From contig NZ_JASVDS010000007.1 of the NCBI RefSeq assembly GCF_030285365.1, positions 62,001 to 126,000 of the forward strand: a DNA stretch of 64,000 bases, in the 5' to 3' direction. Made by a program: the position numbers and the translations under genes. Below are positions 11,422 through 23,549 of this stretch, piece by piece; positions within the stretch are counted from its first letter, which is position 1, and each line of letters starts with the position of its first letter. The notes beneath the pieces are model-generated. The model was given only the letters and a program-made list of their open reading frames with translations. It ran no database searches and was not told the origin of the DNA. The stretch comes from Roseateles subflavus. GTDB taxonomy: Bacteria > Pseudomonadota > Gammaproteobacteria > Burkholderiales > Burkholderiaceae_C.

Positions 11422-12531
11422 ATGGATTTTGATTTCAGCGACGACCAGCAGGCCCTGCGCGACGCCGTGCAGCGATTCGTGGAAAAGGACTACGGCTTCG
11501 AGCAGCGCCGGCAGATCGTCCGCGCGGGCGGCTTCTCGCAGGCCGCCTGGGAGGGCCTGGCCGGACTCGGTCTGATGGGACTGCAGGTGCCCGAAGCGCA
11601 CGGCGGCCTGGGCATGGGCCCCGTGGAGGCCATGGTCGTGATGGAGGAGCTCGGTCGCGGCCTCGTCCTGGAGCCCTACGCGCAAGGCGCGCTGCTGGCA
11701 CCGCAGCTGCTGTCACAGGCACCGCAGGCCCTGCAGGAGGCCTGGCTGCCTCGCATCGCGGGCGGCGAGGCGCTGGTCGTGCTGGCGCACCAGGAACGCG
11801 GGCTGCGCTACCGGCTCGGCATGGGAGCCCTGCGCGCCCAGGGCGGGCGCCTCACCGGCAGCAAGAGCCTTGTCAGCGCGGGCGCCCATGCCCACGCCTT
11901 CATCGTGCCGGCCGAGGACGAACAGGGCCCGGCGCTCTACCTCGTCGAGGCGGGCGCCGACGGGCTGACGGCGCGTGGCCACGCGCTGCAGGACGGTTCC
12001 GCCGCCGCGGAGCTGCAGCTGCGCTCGACACCGGGCCAGCGCCTGGCGGGTGCCGAGGCGGCCCAGGCGCTGCTGGAACTCGCCGCCGACACCGCCATCG
12101 CCGCGCAGGCCGCCGAGGCCGTGGGGGCGATGGACGCGCTGGTCCGGCTCACGGCCGACTACCTCAACACCCGCAAGCAGTTCGGCGTGGCGATCGCCAG
12201 CTTCCAGGCCCTGCGCCACCGCATGGCCGACGTCAAGATGCAGTTGGAGCTGGCTCGCTCGATGAGCTACTTCGCCACGCTGAAGCTCGGCGAGGCGCCC
12301 CCGCAGCGCCGCCGTGCGCTGGCGCAGGTGAAAGTGCAGCTGAGCCAGTCCATGCGCTTCGTGGGCCAGCAGTGCACCCAGCTGCACGGCGGCATCGGCG
12401 TGACGGACGAGTACATCTCCAGCCACTTCTTCAAGCGCCTCACCGTGATGGAACTGCAGTGGGGCGACGGCCTGCACCACCTGGCGGAAGTCAGCGGGCG
12501 CATGACCGAGCAGGCCGGCGTCTTCGCCTGA
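11422..12531 (+). CDS. Acyl-CoA dehydrogenase, small-type subunit (PimD-like)
   Basis: A 369-residue acyl-CoA dehydrogenase family protein starting MDFDFSDDQQALRDAVQRF, a start shared with the small subunit of pimeloyl-CoA dehydrogenase. The C-terminal helical bundle includes TADYLNTRKQFGVAIASFQ and GGIGVTDEYISSHFFKR, where family members hold the flavin. The middle domain is shortened and lacks the SEPGSGSD segment of its neighbour, as in subunits that form obligate heteromers. It is translated 18 bases after the large subunit with its own AGGAGA ribosome site. Joint oxidation of a dicarboxylyl or long acyl-CoA is an inference from pairing. Confidence 0.87.
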   Translation: MDFDFSDDQQALRDAVQRFVEKDYGFEQRRQIVRAGGFSQAAWEGLAGLGLMGLQVPEAHGGLGMGPVEAMVVMEELGRGLVLEPYAQGALLAPQLLSQAPQALQEAWLPRIAGGEALVVLAHQERGLRYRLGMGALRAQGGRLTGSKSLVSAGAHAHAFIVPAEDEQGPALYLVEAGADGLTARGHALQDGSAAAELQLRSTPGQRLAGAEAAQALLELAADTAIAAQAAEAVGAMDALVRLTADYLNTRKQFGVAIASFQALRHRMADVKMQLELARSMSYFATLKLGEAPPQRRRALAQVKVQLSQSMRFVGQQCTQLHGGIGVTDEYISSHFFKRLTVMELQWGDGLHHLAEVSGRMTEQAGVFA

Positions 12532-12611
12532 CAAGCTAGGGAGTCGCGCGCTCCTCGGGAGCTCCGGGCGGCCACTACACTGGCCCTTGGCAACCCTTCC
12601 TGGGAGAGAAC

Positions 12612-13178
12612 ATGAGCATCCGTCACCGCACCGCCAAGGCTCACCCCCTTGCACGCATCCTGCTGCTGAGCCTGATGGGGGCGCTGCCCCTGCTGGCCGG
12701 CGCCGAGACCATGAAGGCAGGACTCTGGGAGCTGTCCCAGAAGACGCTCCTGGACCCGGCCCAGCAGGCCCAGCTGGACCAGGCTCGCCAGGCGATGGCC
12801 AACATGCCGGCCGAGCAGCGCCAGCAGATGGAGCAGATGATGCGCCAGCGTGGCGTGCAGCTGAACCTCGGCCAGGGTTCGTCGGCCTCCCTGAGCTTCA
12901 AGGTCTGCATCAGCAAGGAACAGGCGGAGCGCCAGCAGCCGCCGATCGACGAGTCCGGCCGCTGCAAGCACGACGGGTCCCGCAGCGGCAACACGGGCCG
13001 CATGCATTTCGTCTGCAACGATCCGCCCGCCGAGGGGAGCGGCGAGTTCACCTTTGACGGCCCCGGGCACTACACCAGCAAGATGACCATCCAGACGCAG
13101 GGTCGCACCATCTCCTCCACCGGCGAGGGGCGCTGGCTCGGCGCCGACTGCGGCAATCTCAAGCCCAGCGCCCGCTGA
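12612..13178 (+). CDS. DUF3617 family exported protein
   Basis: A 188-residue protein with a signal peptide (about 1-31, ending LLAGAE) followed by the DUF3617 pattern: MKAGLWELSQKTLLDP, a Gln/Met-rich segment (QQMEQMMRQRG), KVCISKEQA, CKHDGS and a last Cys in LGADCGN. The four Cys of the mature part could form two disulfides. Proteins of this family are common in Burkholderiales and have no known biochemical role. A short GGGAGAGAAC ribosome site precedes ATG 12612. It lies between the dehydrogenases and a P1-family peptidase; cotranscription with the latter, 17 bases downstream, is likely. Confidence 0.85.
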   Translation: MSIRHRTAKAHPLARILLLSLMGALPLLAGAETMKAGLWELSQKTLLDPAQQAQLDQARQAMANMPAEQRQQMEQMMRQRGVQLNLGQGSSASLSFKVCISKEQAERQQPPIDESGRCKHDGSRSGNTGRMHFVCNDPPAEGSGEFTFDGPGHYTSKMTIQTQGRTISSTGEGRWLGADCGNLKPSAR

Positions 13179-13195
13179 TTGATCGGGGCGCCGCC

Positions 13196-14152
13196 ATGCC
13201 GGGCCATCTGTGCGACGTCGCCGGCCTGCGCCTCGGCCACTGGACGGACACCCGCCGCCCGACGGGCTGCAGCGTCATCCTGTGCCCGCAGGGCGTGACG
13301 GCCGGCGTCGATGTGCGCGGCGCGGCGCCCGGCACACGCGAAACGGACCTCCTGCGCCCCGAGAACACCGTCCAGCAGGTGCACGCCCTGCTGCTGAGCG
13401 GGGGCAGTGCCTTCGGGCTGGATGCCGCGTCCGGCGTGATGCGCTGGCTGCGCGAGCGCGGCCATGGCCTGCGCGTGGGACCGGCCTGCGTGCCCATCGT
13501 GCCGGCGGCCGTGCTCTTCGACCTGTGGCTGGGCGATCCGACCTTCACGCCGGATGCGTCGGCCGGCCATGCGGCCTGTGAAGCGGCCAGCACGACCGCG
13601 GAGCGCGGCAGCGTCGGCGCGGGCGCGGGGGCGACGGTCGGCAAGCTGCTGGGCCCGCAGTGGGCGATGAAGAGCGGCCTGGGCATGGCCTCGCTGCGCG
13701 TGGGCGGGACGGCGCTCAGTGCCCTGGCTGCGGTGAACGCCGTGGGCGATGTGCTGGACCCCGCCACCGGCTCGATCGTGGCGGGCGCGCGTGGCGCCGA
13801 TGGCCGACTGAGGAACACGGCCCGCGCGCTGCTGGCGGGCGAGGCTCCGATCCGGCCCGTCGCCGGCGGCGCGACCACGCTGGCCGTCATCGCCACGGAT
13901 GCCCACCTCGACAAGGCGCAGGCCACCAAGCTGGCGCAGATGGCCCACGACGGCCTGGCCCGCAGCATCCACCCCGTCCATCAGCCGAGCGACGGCGACA
14001 TCGTCTTCAGCCTGGCCACCGGCGGCAGCGGCCCGGCCGACCTGGGCCTGCTCGGCGTCATGGCCGTCGAGGCCCTCGCGCAGGCCGTGCTGGACGCCGT
14101 GCGATCGGCCCGCGGCCTGCCCGGCCTCCCGGCGGCCGGCGAGCTTGGATAA
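13196..14152 (+). CDS. P1-family (S58, DmpA/BapA-like) aminopeptidase
   Basis: A 318-residue self-processing hydrolase of peptidase family S58, related to D-aminopeptidase DmpA and beta-aminopeptidase BapA. Motifs are LLSGGSAFGLDAASGV, GSVGAGAGATVGK and VIATDAHLDKAQATKLA. The expected N-terminal nucleophile of the processed small chain is Thr227 or Thr228 in GGATTLAV, since other members use Ser or Thr at this point. No signal peptide is seen. The length is typical for the shorter bacterial P1 group. The natural substrate, probably small amidated or beta-peptides, cannot be told. Its stop lies 7 bases before rsuA. Confidence 0.87.
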   Translation: MPGHLCDVAGLRLGHWTDTRRPTGCSVILCPQGVTAGVDVRGAAPGTRETDLLRPENTVQQVHALLLSGGSAFGLDAASGVMRWLRERGHGLRVGPACVPIVPAAVLFDLWLGDPTFTPDASAGHAACEAASTTAERGSVGAGAGATVGKLLGPQWAMKSGLGMASLRVGGTALSALAAVNAVGDVLDPATGSIVAGARGADGRLRNTARALLAGEAPIRPVAGGATTLAVIATDAHLDKAQATKLAQMAHDGLARSIHPVHQPSDGDIVFSLATGGSGPADLGLLGVMAVEALAQAVLDAVRSARGLPGLPAAGELG

Positions 14153-14159
14153 TGCCGGC

Positions 14160-14891
14160 ATGCGTTTGTCCCAGATCCTCTTTTCGCAAGGCTTCGGCAG
14201 CCGTCGTCTCTGCGCCGGCCTGATCCACCATGGCGAGGTCCAGGTCCACGGCGAAGTCGTGGACGACCCGGATGCCGATTTCGACCCGCAGGGCCTCCAG
14301 TTCGAGGTGTCAGGCAAGACCTGGCCCTACTACGAGAAGGCGCTCATCCTCTTGCACAAGCCAGCAGGCTACGAGTGCTCGCAGAAGCCCCGCCACCATC
14401 CCAGCGTCATGAGCCTGCTGCCGGCGCCGCTGCGTGAGCGCGGCGTGCAGCCCGTCGGGCGCCTCGACGAGGACACCACGGGCCTGCTGCTCCTGACGGA
14501 CGACGGCACCCTCATCCACAAGCTCACGAGCCCCAAGCACCATGTGCCCAAGGTCTACGAGGCACATTGCAAGCACCCCGTCGACGCCGGGCAGATCGAG
14601 CAGCTGCTGGCCGGTGTCGAGCTGCACGAGCACGAGCTCAAGGTCCACCGCGAGCCCGAGCTGGTGAAGGCCCTCGCCGCCGAGCCCATGGGCAGCCACG
14701 GCGTGCGCCTGACGCTGGCCGAGGGCAAGTACCACCAGGTCAAGCGCATGCTGGCCGCGGTGAGCAACCGCGTGGAGCGCCTGCATCGGCCGCAGTTCGG
14801 CGCCCTGGTGCTGCCGGCCGAGGTGCCCGAGGGCCAGTGGTGCTGGATCGACAGCCCGGCCCGCATCCTCGGGACCAGCGCTGCGGCGTGA
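14160..14891 (+). CDS. rsuA: 16S rRNA pseudouridine synthase RsuA
   Basis: A 243-residue pseudouridine synthase with an N-terminal S4 RNA-binding domain (MRLSQILFSQGFGSRR) and the catalytic motif GRLDEDTTGLLLLTDDG, in which Asp103 is the catalytic residue. LHKPAGYECS and AEGKYHQVKRM are further RsuA-branch motifs. The expected target is U516 of 16S rRNA in the small-subunit body; assignment to RsuA rather than RluE/RluF rests on overall length and these motifs. ATG 14160 begins the S4 domain and lies 7 bases after the peptidase stop. Confidence 0.92.
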   Translation: MRLSQILFSQGFGSRRLCAGLIHHGEVQVHGEVVDDPDADFDPQGLQFEVSGKTWPYYEKALILLHKPAGYECSQKPRHHPSVMSLLPAPLRERGVQPVGRLDEDTTGLLLLTDDGTLIHKLTSPKHHVPKVYEAHCKHPVDAGQIEQLLAGVELHEHELKVHREPELVKALAAEPMGSHGVRLTLAEGKYHQVKRMLAAVSNRVERLHRPQFGALVLPAEVPEGQWCWIDSPARILGTSAAA

Positions 14892-15115
14892 GATCCTTCA
14901 CTGATCCCGCCGATCCCTGCGCCGATCGGCCTGCGGACCAGGGTTCCTCCTAGCCTCCGGCCCCCCGACTGCGGCTACAAACCACTGCCCGCCATGGCAG
15001 CACCGAGGAGGTGCCATGGGAGGAGCACGGGGGCGGCCCCGGAGAAGGCCGGCACCCGTTCCGCTGACGTACAACAGCCGCCGGCCCGAGCCGGGGGCAC
15101 AGAGGGATTCCGTCC

Positions 15116-16903
<1,788 letters not shown>

Positions 16904-16963
16904 TCGCAACACCCGGCGCCCCCGCGAGCCGGCTGCCCACCCCGGGCACGGATAATGCCCCCC

Positions 16964-17986
16964 ATGCAGGTATTCCGCGGCTTCCATCACCCGGGCATCG
17001 CCCCGGCCTGTGCCCTCACCATCGGCAACTTCGACGGCGTCCATCGCGGGCACCAGGCCATGCTGGCCCTGCTGCGCTCGGAGGCCCAGCACCGTGGGCT
17101 GCCGTCCTGCGTACTCAGCTTCGAGCCGCATCCGCGTGACTTCTTCGCTCGCAAGCTCGGCAAGCCGGAGCTGGCGCCTGCCCGCATCGCCACGCTGCGG
17201 GACAAGCTCCAGGAGCTGGAGCGCTGCGGCGTCGACCAGGCCGTGGTGCTGCGCTTCGACGAGCGCCTGGCCTCGCTGCCGGCCCAGGACTTCATCCAGC
17301 GCGTGCTGAAGGACGGCCTCGGTGCGCGCTATGTGCTCGTGGGCGACGACTTCCGCTTCGGCGCCAAGCGCCAGGGCGATTACGCGACGCTCGACGCCGC
17401 CGGCCAGCGCCAGGGCTTCGACGTGGCCCGCATGATGAGCTACGAGGTGCACGGCCTGCGCGTCAGCAGCTCGGCCGTGCGCGAGGCCCTCGCCGAGGGC
17501 CGCATGGACGACGCCGAGCGGCTGCTGGGCCGCCCCTACGCCATCTCGGGCCACGTGATCCACGGCCAGAAGCTCGGCCGGCAGCTCGGCGAGAGCTCGT
17601 CCGGCGCGGCCGACGGCTTCCGCACGCTGAACCTGCGCTTCTCCCATGCCAAGCCCGCCGCCAGGGGCATCTATGCCGTCCGCACGCACGGCCTGGCGGC
17701 GCAGCCGCTGGACGGCGTTGCCAGCCTCGGCGTGCGCCCCACCGTGGAGGATGCGGGCCGTGTGCTGCTGGAGGTCCATTGCCTGGACTGGCCCGCGGCC
17801 CTGGGTCCCAACGGGGCCTACGGTAAACTCGTGCGCGTGGAACTGCTGCACAAACTGCGTGACGAAGCCCGATTCGACGGGCTGGACGCCCTGACTCAGG
17901 CCATCGCCCGCGATGTCGAGCAGGCACGCGCCTTCCTGGCCACCCACGCCTCGATGCGCCGCCAGACCACCCGCGATCGAATTTGA
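16964..17986 (+). CDS. ribF: Bifunctional riboflavin kinase / FAD synthetase
   Basis: A 340-residue two-domain enzyme that makes FMN and FAD from riboflavin in the cytoplasm. The N-terminal adenylyltransferase domain shows [40 protein letters not shown] and [12 protein letters not shown]; the C-terminal kinase domain shows [15 protein letters not shown] and [12 protein letters not shown] 16964 (MQVFRGF) matches the family start, with ATG 16955 as a three-residue-longer alternative. It precedes ileS by 106 bases, the order usual in proteobacteria. Confidence 0.95.
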   Translation: MQVFRGFHHPGIAPACALTIGNFDGVHRGHQAMLALLRSEAQHRGLPSCVLSFEPHPRDFFARKLGKPELAPARIATLRDKLQELERCGVDQAVVLRFDERLASLPAQDFIQRVLKDGLGARYVLVGDDFRFGAKRQGDYATLDAAGQRQGFDVARMMSYEVHGLRVSSSAVREALAEGRMDDAERLLGRPYAISGHVIHGQKLGRQLGESSSGAADGFRTLNLRFSHAKPAARGIYAVRTHGLAAQPLDGVASLGVRPTVEDAGRVLLEVHCLDWPAALGPNGAYGKLVRVELLHKLRDEARFDGLDALTQAIARDVEQARAFLATHASMRRQTTRDRI

Positions 17987-18092
17987 CGCGGGCCCGCCCT
18001 CGGGGCTTGCTGCCCTGACGCCCCTGCGCCGCCCCGGTGCTCCCCCTGCCCGCCGTCTGGCCTCACGCCAGCGGCCCTGCCTGATTGCTGCC

Positions 18093-20933
18093 ATGACCGA
18101 CGCCACCAAGCCCGCTGCACCCGACTACCGCGCCACGCTGAACCTGCCCGACACCCCCTTCCCCATGCGCGGCGACCTGCCCAAGCGCGAGCCGGGCTGG
18201 GTCAAGGGCTGGGAGGAGCAAGGCATCTACAAGAAGCTGCGCGACGCCCGCTGCGGCGCGCCCAAGTTCGTGCTGCATGACGGCCCGCCCTACGCGAACG
18301 GCCAGATCCACATCGGCCACGCCGCCAACAAGATCCTCAAGGACATGATCGTCAAGGCCCGCCAGCTGGCCGGCTTCGACGCGGCCTACATCCCCGGCTG
18401 GGACTGCCACGGCCTGCCCATCGAGAACCAGATCGAGAAGACCTTCGGCCGCGGCCTGCCGCGCGACGAGGTCCAGGCCAAGAGCCGCGCCTACGCCACC
18501 GAGCAGATCGACGGCCAGCGTGCCGACTTCAAGCGCCTGGGCATCCTCGGTGAATGGGACAAGCCCTACCGCACCATGGACTACGCCAACGAGGCCGGCG
18601 AGATCCGCGTCCTCAAGCGCCTGTTCGAGCGCGGCTTCGTCTACCGCGGCCTGAAGCCCGTCTACTGGTGCTTCGACTGCGGTTCCTCGCTGGCCGAGTT
18701 CGAGATCGAGTACGCCGACAAGCAGTCGCCGGCGGTGGACGTCGCCTTCCTGTGCGCCGAGCCCGCCAAGCTGGCCGCCGCCTTCGGCCTCCCCGCGCTG
18801 GACCAGGACGCCTTCACGGTGATCTGGACCACCACCCCCTGGACCATCCCCGCCAACCAGGCGCTGAACCTCAACCCCGAGCTGCCCTACGCCCTGGTCA
18901 AGACCCCGCGCGGCTACTTCGTGGTGGCCGAGGCCCTGGTCGAGAAGTGCCTGGCGCGCTGGCAGCTGGAGGGCGAGCAGGTCGCCGTCACGCAGGGCCG
19001 CGCGCTGGAGCTGCTGAAGTTCAAGCACCCGCTGGCCCATGTGGACCCGGGCTTCGACCGGGAAAGCCCCGTCTACCTGGCCGACTACGCCACGGCGGAT
19101 GACGGCACCGGCGTCGTGCACTCCGCGCCCGCCTACGGCCTGGACGACTTCCAGAGCTGCGTCTCCCACGGCATGGCCTTCACCGACATCAAGAACCCGG
19201 TGCAGGGCAACGGGGCCTACGAGGCGGAGCTGCCCCTGTTCGGCGGTCAGCACATCTGGAAGGCCAACCCCGTCATCACCCAGGCCCTGGCCGACGCCGG
19301 CCGCCTGATGGCACAGGCCAAGATCACCCACAGCTACCCGCACTGCTGGCGCCACAAGACGCCCGTGATCTACCGCGCCGCCGCGCAGTGGTTCGTGCGC
19401 ATGGACGAAGGCACCGGCCTGTTCGCGAGCGAGCAGCCGGCCCAGACCCTGCGCCAGACGGCGCTGGCCGCCATCGATGCCACCAGCTTCTACCCCGAGA
19501 ACGGCCGGGCCCGCCTGCGCGACATGATCGCCAACCGGCCCGACTGGTGCATCTCGCGCCAGCGCAGCTGGGGCGTGCCCCTGCCCATCTTCCTGCACAA
19601 GGTGACGGGCGAGGCGCATTCGCGCACGCTGGAGTTCATCGAGCGTGCCGCGCAGCTGGTCGAGCAAGCCGGCATCGAGGCCTGGGCCAAGCTGGACCCG
19701 GCCGAGTGGCTGGGTGCGGAGGCCGAGCACTACGCCAAGGGCCAGGACATCCTGGACGTCTGGTTCGACTCCGGCTCGACCTTCCAGCACGTGCTCAAGG
19801 GCAGCCATGCCGGCGCGGCGCATGCGGAGGGCCCCGAGGCCGACCTCTACCTCGAAGGCCATGACCAGCACCGTGGCTGGTTCCACAGCTCGCTGCTGAT
19901 CGCGTCCGCGCTGTACGGCCGCGCGCCGTACAAGGGCCTGCTGACCCACGGCTTCGTCGTGGACGGCCAGGGCCGCAAGATGAGCAAGTCGGTCGGCAAC
20001 GTGGTCGCCCCGCAGGCCGTGTCCGACAAGATGGGCGCCGAGATCCTGCGCCTGTGGACTGCCGCCACCGACTATTCCGGCGACCTGGGCCTCGACGACA
20101 AGATCCTCGCCCGCGTGGTCGACAGCTACCGCCGCATCCGCAACACCCTGCGCTTCCTGCTGGCCAATGTCTCGGACTTCGACGCCAGGACCGAAGCCCT
20201 GCCGCTGGACCAGCTGCTGGAGGTCGATCGCTACGCCCTGGCCCGCGCCTCGCAGTTCCAGGCCGAGGTGCTGGCGCACTTCGAGCGCTACGAGTTCCAC
20301 CCGGTCGTGGCCAAGCTGCAGGTCTACTGCTCGGAGGACCTGGGCGGCTTCTACCTGGACGTGCTGAAGGACCGCCTCTACACGACGGCCCCGAAGAGCC
20401 TGGCCCGCCGCTCGGCCCAGACCGCGCTGTGGCACATCACGAACGCCATGCTGCGCTGGATGGCGCCCTTCCTGAGCTTCACGGCCGAGGAAGCCTGGCA
20501 GGTGTTCAACGGCGGCGAGACGATCTTCACCGAGACCTTCTGGACCTTCGAGGCGGCCGATGAGGCCCTGCTGGCCAAGTGGAGCCGCGTGCGCGAGATC
20601 CGCGAGCTGGCCAACAAGGCCATCGAGGACGTGCGCGGCCAGGGCCTGGTGGGCGCCTCGCTGCAGGCCGAGGTCGTGATCGGCGCGGCCGAGCAAGACC
20701 TGGCCCTGCTGCAGTCCCTGGGCGAGGACCTCAAGTTCGTGCTGATCACCTCGGCGGCCCGCGTCGAGGCCGCGGCCGAGCTGAGCGTCACCGTCACGCC
20801 CACGGCCCACGCCAAGTGCGAGCGCTGCTGGCACTACCGCGAGGACGTCGGCGCCGTGGCCGAGCATCCCGGCCTGTGCGGTCGCTGCCACAGCAATCTG
20901 CATGGCAGCGGCGAGGTGCGCCACATCGCCTGA
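18093..20933 (+). CDS. ileS: Isoleucyl-tRNA synthetase
   Basis: A 946-residue class I aminoacyl-tRNA synthetase. The HIGH motif is at 73-76 ([10 protein letters not shown]), KMSKS at 629-633 ([10 protein letters not shown]), the editing domain lies between with [14 protein letters not shown], and a C-terminal zinc finger has CERCWHY and CGRCH. These are the features of the bacterial type 1 enzyme, which is sensitive to mupirocin in other species. ATG 18093 was chosen as the start of the family's N-terminus. The gene ends at a strong palindromic terminator, and lspA, its usual downstream partner, is separated from it by two inverted chemotaxis-type genes. Confidence 0.97.
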   Translation: MTDATKPAAPDYRATLNLPDTPFPMRGDLPKREPGWVKGWEEQGIYKKLRDARCGAPKFVLHDGPPYANGQIHIGHAANKILKDMIVKARQLAGFDAAYIPGWDCHGLPIENQIEKTFGRGLPRDEVQAKSRAYATEQIDGQRADFKRLGILGEWDKPYRTMDYANEAGEIRVLKRLFERGFVYRGLKPVYWCFDCGSSLAEFEIEYADKQSPAVDVAFLCAEPAKLAAAFGLPALDQDAFTVIWTTTPWTIPANQALNLNPELPYALVKTPRGYFVVAEALVEKCLARWQLEGEQVAVTQGRALELLKFKHPLAHVDPGFDRESPVYLADYATADDGTGVVHSAPAYGLDDFQSCVSHGMAFTDIKNPVQGNGAYEAELPLFGGQHIWKANPVITQALADAGRLMAQAKITHSYPHCWRHKTPVIYRAAAQWFVRMDEGTGLFASEQPAQTLRQTALAAIDATSFYPENGRARLRDMIANRPDWCISRQRSWGVPLPIFLHKVTGEAHSRTLEFIERAAQLVEQAGIEAWAKLDPAEWLGAEAEHYAKGQDILDVWFDSGSTFQHVLKGSHAGAAHAEGPEADLYLEGHDQHRGWFHSSLLIASALYGRAPYKGLLTHGFVVDGQGRKMSKSVGNVVAPQAVSDKMGAEILRLWTAATDYSGDLGLDDKILARVVDSYRRIRNTLRFLLANVSDFDARTEALPLDQLLEVDRYALARASQFQAEVLAHFERYEFHPVVAKLQVYCSEDLGGFYLDVLKDRLYTTAPKSLARRSAQTALWHITNAMLRWMAPFLSFTAEEAWQVFNGGETIFTETFWTFEAADEALLAKWSRVREIRELANKAIEDVRGQGLVGASLQAEVVIGAAEQDLALLQSLGEDLKFVLITSAARVEAAAELSVTVTPTAHAKCERCWHYREDVGAVAEHPGLCGRCHSNLHGSGEVRHIA

Positions 20934-20956
20934 GCACCACCGCACTGAGGGACGCG

Positions 20957-20993
20957 CCGAGGGCCGCCGGATCTCACGATCCGCGGCCCTCGG
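20957..20993. terminator. Bidirectional terminator between ileS and the chemoreceptor gene
   Basis: A 16-bp stem with one bulged base encloses the loop TCAC: the left arm begins CCGAGGGCCGC and the right arm ends GCGGCCCTCGG. TGACTTT follows on the plus side. It sits midway between convergent stops at 20933 and 21010. Confidence 0.75.
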
Positions 20994-21009
20994 TGACTTT
21001 CAAGGGGGC

Positions 21010-22590
21010 TCAGGCGCCGCCGGCCTGCCCCACCGTGCGGAAACTGCCCACCATCCCTGCCAGCCGCTGGGCCTGGTCCTGAAGCGACTCCGCGGCCGCG
21101 GCGCTCTGCTCGACCAGCGCGGCATTCTGCTGCGTCATGTGGTCCAGCAGCGTGACGGACTCGCTGATCTTGCCGATGCCATCGCTCTGCTCGGCCGTGG
21201 CGGCGGTGATGCGGATGATCATGTCGCTGACCTGCCGCACGCTGGTGACGATCTCGGTCATCGTGCGGCCGGCATCGCCCACCAGGCGCGTGCCGGACTC
21301 GACCTGCTCGACACTCGCGCCGATGAGGGTCTTGATCTCGCGCGCGGCCTGTGCGCTGCGCTGAGCCAGCGCCCGCACCTCGCCCGCGACGACCGCGAAG
21401 CCGCGCCCCTGCTCGCCGGCCCGCGCCGCCTCCACCGCGGCATTGAGCGCCAGGATGTTGGTCTGGAACGCGATGCCGTCGATCACGCCGATGATGTCGG
21501 CGATGCGGTTGCTGGCGCTGTTGATGCCGTTCATGGTCTCGACCACCTGCACCACGACCTCGCTGCCGCGCTGGGCGACATCCGTGGCGCTCGTGGCCAG
21601 CTGCTCGGCCTGACGGGCGGCGTCGGCCGTCTGGCGGACGTTGCCGTTCACCTGCTCCATGCTGGAGGCGGTCTGCTGCAGGTTGCTGGCCGCGACCTCG
21701 GTGCGGCTGCTCAGGTCCTGGTTGCCGCTGGCGAACTCGGTGCTGCTGACCTGGATGCGATCCGCGCTGTGCTTGAGCTCGTCCACCAGCGTCAGCAGCC
21801 GGCTGCGCATGTCCGCGAGGCTGCGCATGAGGTCGCCCACCTCGTCGTCCTGGTCCGATGTGATGGACTGCCGCAGATCCCCGGCCGCGACGGCCTGCGC
21901 CAGGGCCTGCGCGCGCAGCAGATCACCCACCACGCGCCGGCGCAGCCGCATCACGGCCAGCGCGGCCCCGAGTGCCGCGGCCAGCCCGACCACCGAGGCG
22001 AACAGGAAGGTGCGGCGCTCCGCCAGCTGCGCGTGCGCGGCGAGCTCGGTGGAATCCGTCTCGATCTGCCCGACGAGGCTGGCGATCTGCGCCGCCAGCT
22101 TCTCGTAGCTGGCATCGGCGTTCTGCATGGCCGCCACGCCCATGTTCGGATCGACGGAAGCCATGTCGATCGCGGCGTCAGCCTGCTTGACGTAGGCCTC
22201 GATCACGGCCCCGCTGTCGGCGATGAGCTTGCGCAGCGCGGCATCGTCGGCATCGCCCGCAGCGCCGTCCTGGGCGGCATCAGCGCCGGCCAGGCCCTGC
22301 AGCGCCTGGCGGATGCTGGCCATCTGTTGCGCCAGGTCCGCACGCGCCGCCTTCACCTGGGCCTCGTCGAGCGAGGCGATCAGGGTGAAGGTCCGGTAGG
22401 TCCTCGCGTGCACGGTGCCCAGGCGCTGCTGCTGCGCGCTGAGCCCCTTGAAGACATGCACCACGTGGCTGAACTGCCCGCGGGCCTCCGCGGCCTGGCT
22501 GCGCAGCATCCACGCGGTGCTCACCGCCGCCGCCATCACCACCGCGATGGCCACCAGAGGCGCCAGCATCAACTTGGGTCCGAGTCTCAT
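21010..22590 (-). CDS. Methyl-accepting chemotaxis protein
   Basis: A 526-residue chemoreceptor. TM1 lies at about 7-29, a helical periplasmic sensor of about 160 residues follows, and TM2 is near 195-215. The HAMP region (GDLRQSITSDQDDEVGDL) and a long coiled-coil signalling domain come next, with the hairpin tip QTNILALNAAVEAARAGEQG and EVRALAQRSAQAAREIK. The C-terminus ends GQAGGA without a CheR-docking pentapeptide, so methylation would depend on other receptors or direct docking. The next gene upstream, a secreted cache-domain protein, is on the same strand 71 bases away. The two probably form one sensing unit. Confidence 0.93.
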   Translation of the reverse strand: MRLGPKLMLAPLVAIAVVMAAAVSTAWMLRSQAAEARGQFSHVVHVFKGLSAQQQRLGTVHARTYRTFTLIASLDEAQVKAARADLAQQMASIRQALQGLAGADAAQDGAAGDADDAALRKLIADSGAVIEAYVKQADAAIDMASVDPNMGVAAMQNADASYEKLAAQIASLVGQIETDSTELAAHAQLAERRTFLFASVVGLAAALGAALAVMRLRRRVVGDLLRAQALAQAVAAGDLRQSITSDQDDEVGDLMRSLADMRSRLLTLVDELKHSADRIQVSSTEFASGNQDLSSRTEVAASNLQQTASSMEQVNGNVRQTADAARQAEQLATSATDVAQRGSEVVVQVVETMNGINSASNRIADIIGVIDGIAFQTNILALNAAVEAARAGEQGRGFAVVAGEVRALAQRSAQAAREIKTLIGASVEQVESGTRLVGDAGRTMTEIVTSVRQVSDMIIRITAATAEQSDGIGKISESVTLLDHMTQQNAALVEQSAAAAESLQDQAQRLAGMVGSFRTVGQAGGA

Positions 22591-22661
22591 TTTTATTGCT
22601 CCCTGCCGCACTGCCCTGGACGGCGGGCGGCCCGGGCCTGCCCGCGCGCCCCGTGGCGAGA

Positions 22662-23120
22662 CTACTTGTAGATGCCGCCACAGACGACGGTCTCTTCCAG
22701 GCGCTCGCAGTACATGGACTTCGGCTCGACTTTCTTGTTCTCCGGGTTGGTGAACTTGTAGTCCTGCCAGAAGCTGGGCTTGGACTTGCCCATCTCGACG
22801 CGTTCCTTCACGAAGGCCTTGCCGTCGACGTCCTTCAGCTCGATCAGGTTGCGGCCGACCATCTTCTCGTTGGCGCCATGCGCATGCACGACGCCGTCCA
22901 GCCCGTAGACCACGAGGTAGAGGTCCTCGTAGCGGAACTGCCCGGTCTTGCTGGTGATCTCGGCGTAGCCCTTCTGCTTGCCGTTCGCCTTGATGTAGGC
23001 GACGCCCTTCTTGACCATCGCCACCGCCTGTTCCGGGGTGGCACCGCCGTCCGCGGCGTGGGCGCTCGTGATCAGGGCACCCACCAGGGCGGCCCCCCAG
23101 CCTGCATTGAATCGCCTCAT
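22662..23120 (-). CDS. Exported single cache-domain protein
   Basis: A 152-residue periplasmic protein with a signal peptide (about 1-22, ending TSAHA) and one small cache-type sensor fold. Family marks are QAVAMVKKGVAYIK, FRYEDLYLVVYGLDGVVHAHG, NLIELKDVDGKAFV and the paired Cys near the end (MYCERLEETVVCGGIYK). Such free-standing cache proteins often neighbour chemoreceptors in Burkholderiales and are thought to bind small ligands. ATG 23120 has AGGA 8 bases upstream. Cotranscription with the chemoreceptor gene downstream is likely; the ligand is unknown. Confidence 0.85.
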   Translation of the reverse strand: MRRFNAGWGAALVGALITSAHAADGGATPEQAVAMVKKGVAYIKANGKQKGYAEITSKTGQFRYEDLYLVVYGLDGVVHAHGANEKMVGRNLIELKDVDGKAFVKERVEMGKSKPSFWQDYKFTNPENKKVEPKSMYCERLEETVVCGGIYK

Positions 23121-23549
23121 GTCTGCATCCTTCCTGGTTGAATCGCGGGGATGTTGCGCAGGAACCCGGCGGACCGGCCACCGGGGCCATCTGTAACAGG
23201 AAGCTAACCATACGCCTGTTCGGCCCGGAAGAGAAAGCCTGGCCGCTGTCCGCTGCGGCCGGATGGGACGTTCCGTGCGGCACAAGTCGCGTTGTCGCCC
23301 GCCATGACGTCAGCCCGGCGCAACAGAGGCCCTGCCGAAGGGCTTCTCCGAGCGGCTTGCCCGCGAGGCGCGCCGGTCCCGTCCGGGGCATTTCGCGGGG
23401 TGCCTCGCCCACAGCGACTCTAGGGTGCGCCGGCCGGCATGACAAACATCAAGCCGCACCACCCCACCCGGCACAGGCCCTTGGGCGGCGCCCGTCGGCG
23501 GGTCGGTCGCCAGGACCGGCTACAGTAGCGCCCTGCTTCTGAACCGCAC
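23121..23549. other. Divergent intergenic region, cache gene / lspA
   Basis: 429 bases between divergent genes. No open frame here is convincing. TACAGT at 23521-23526, 24 bases before lspA, could be a -10 element, but no matching -35 is seen. No flagellar sigma-28 promoter was found on the minus strand before the cache gene, and no strong palindrome. Confidence 0.5.

Noticed and set aside
14311-14325. GTCAGGCAAGACCTGG in rsuA as a further copy of the dispersed 13-mer
   Set aside because: It differs at the end (CTGG for CTGA) and codes for conserved-type residues (GKTWPY), so coincidence is likelier.
14993-15020. Hairpin CCATGG...CCATGG upstream of the second hybrid kinase
   Set aside because: The stem has a three-base bulge, lies about 100 bases from the start and has no T-run; not enough for a regulatory call.
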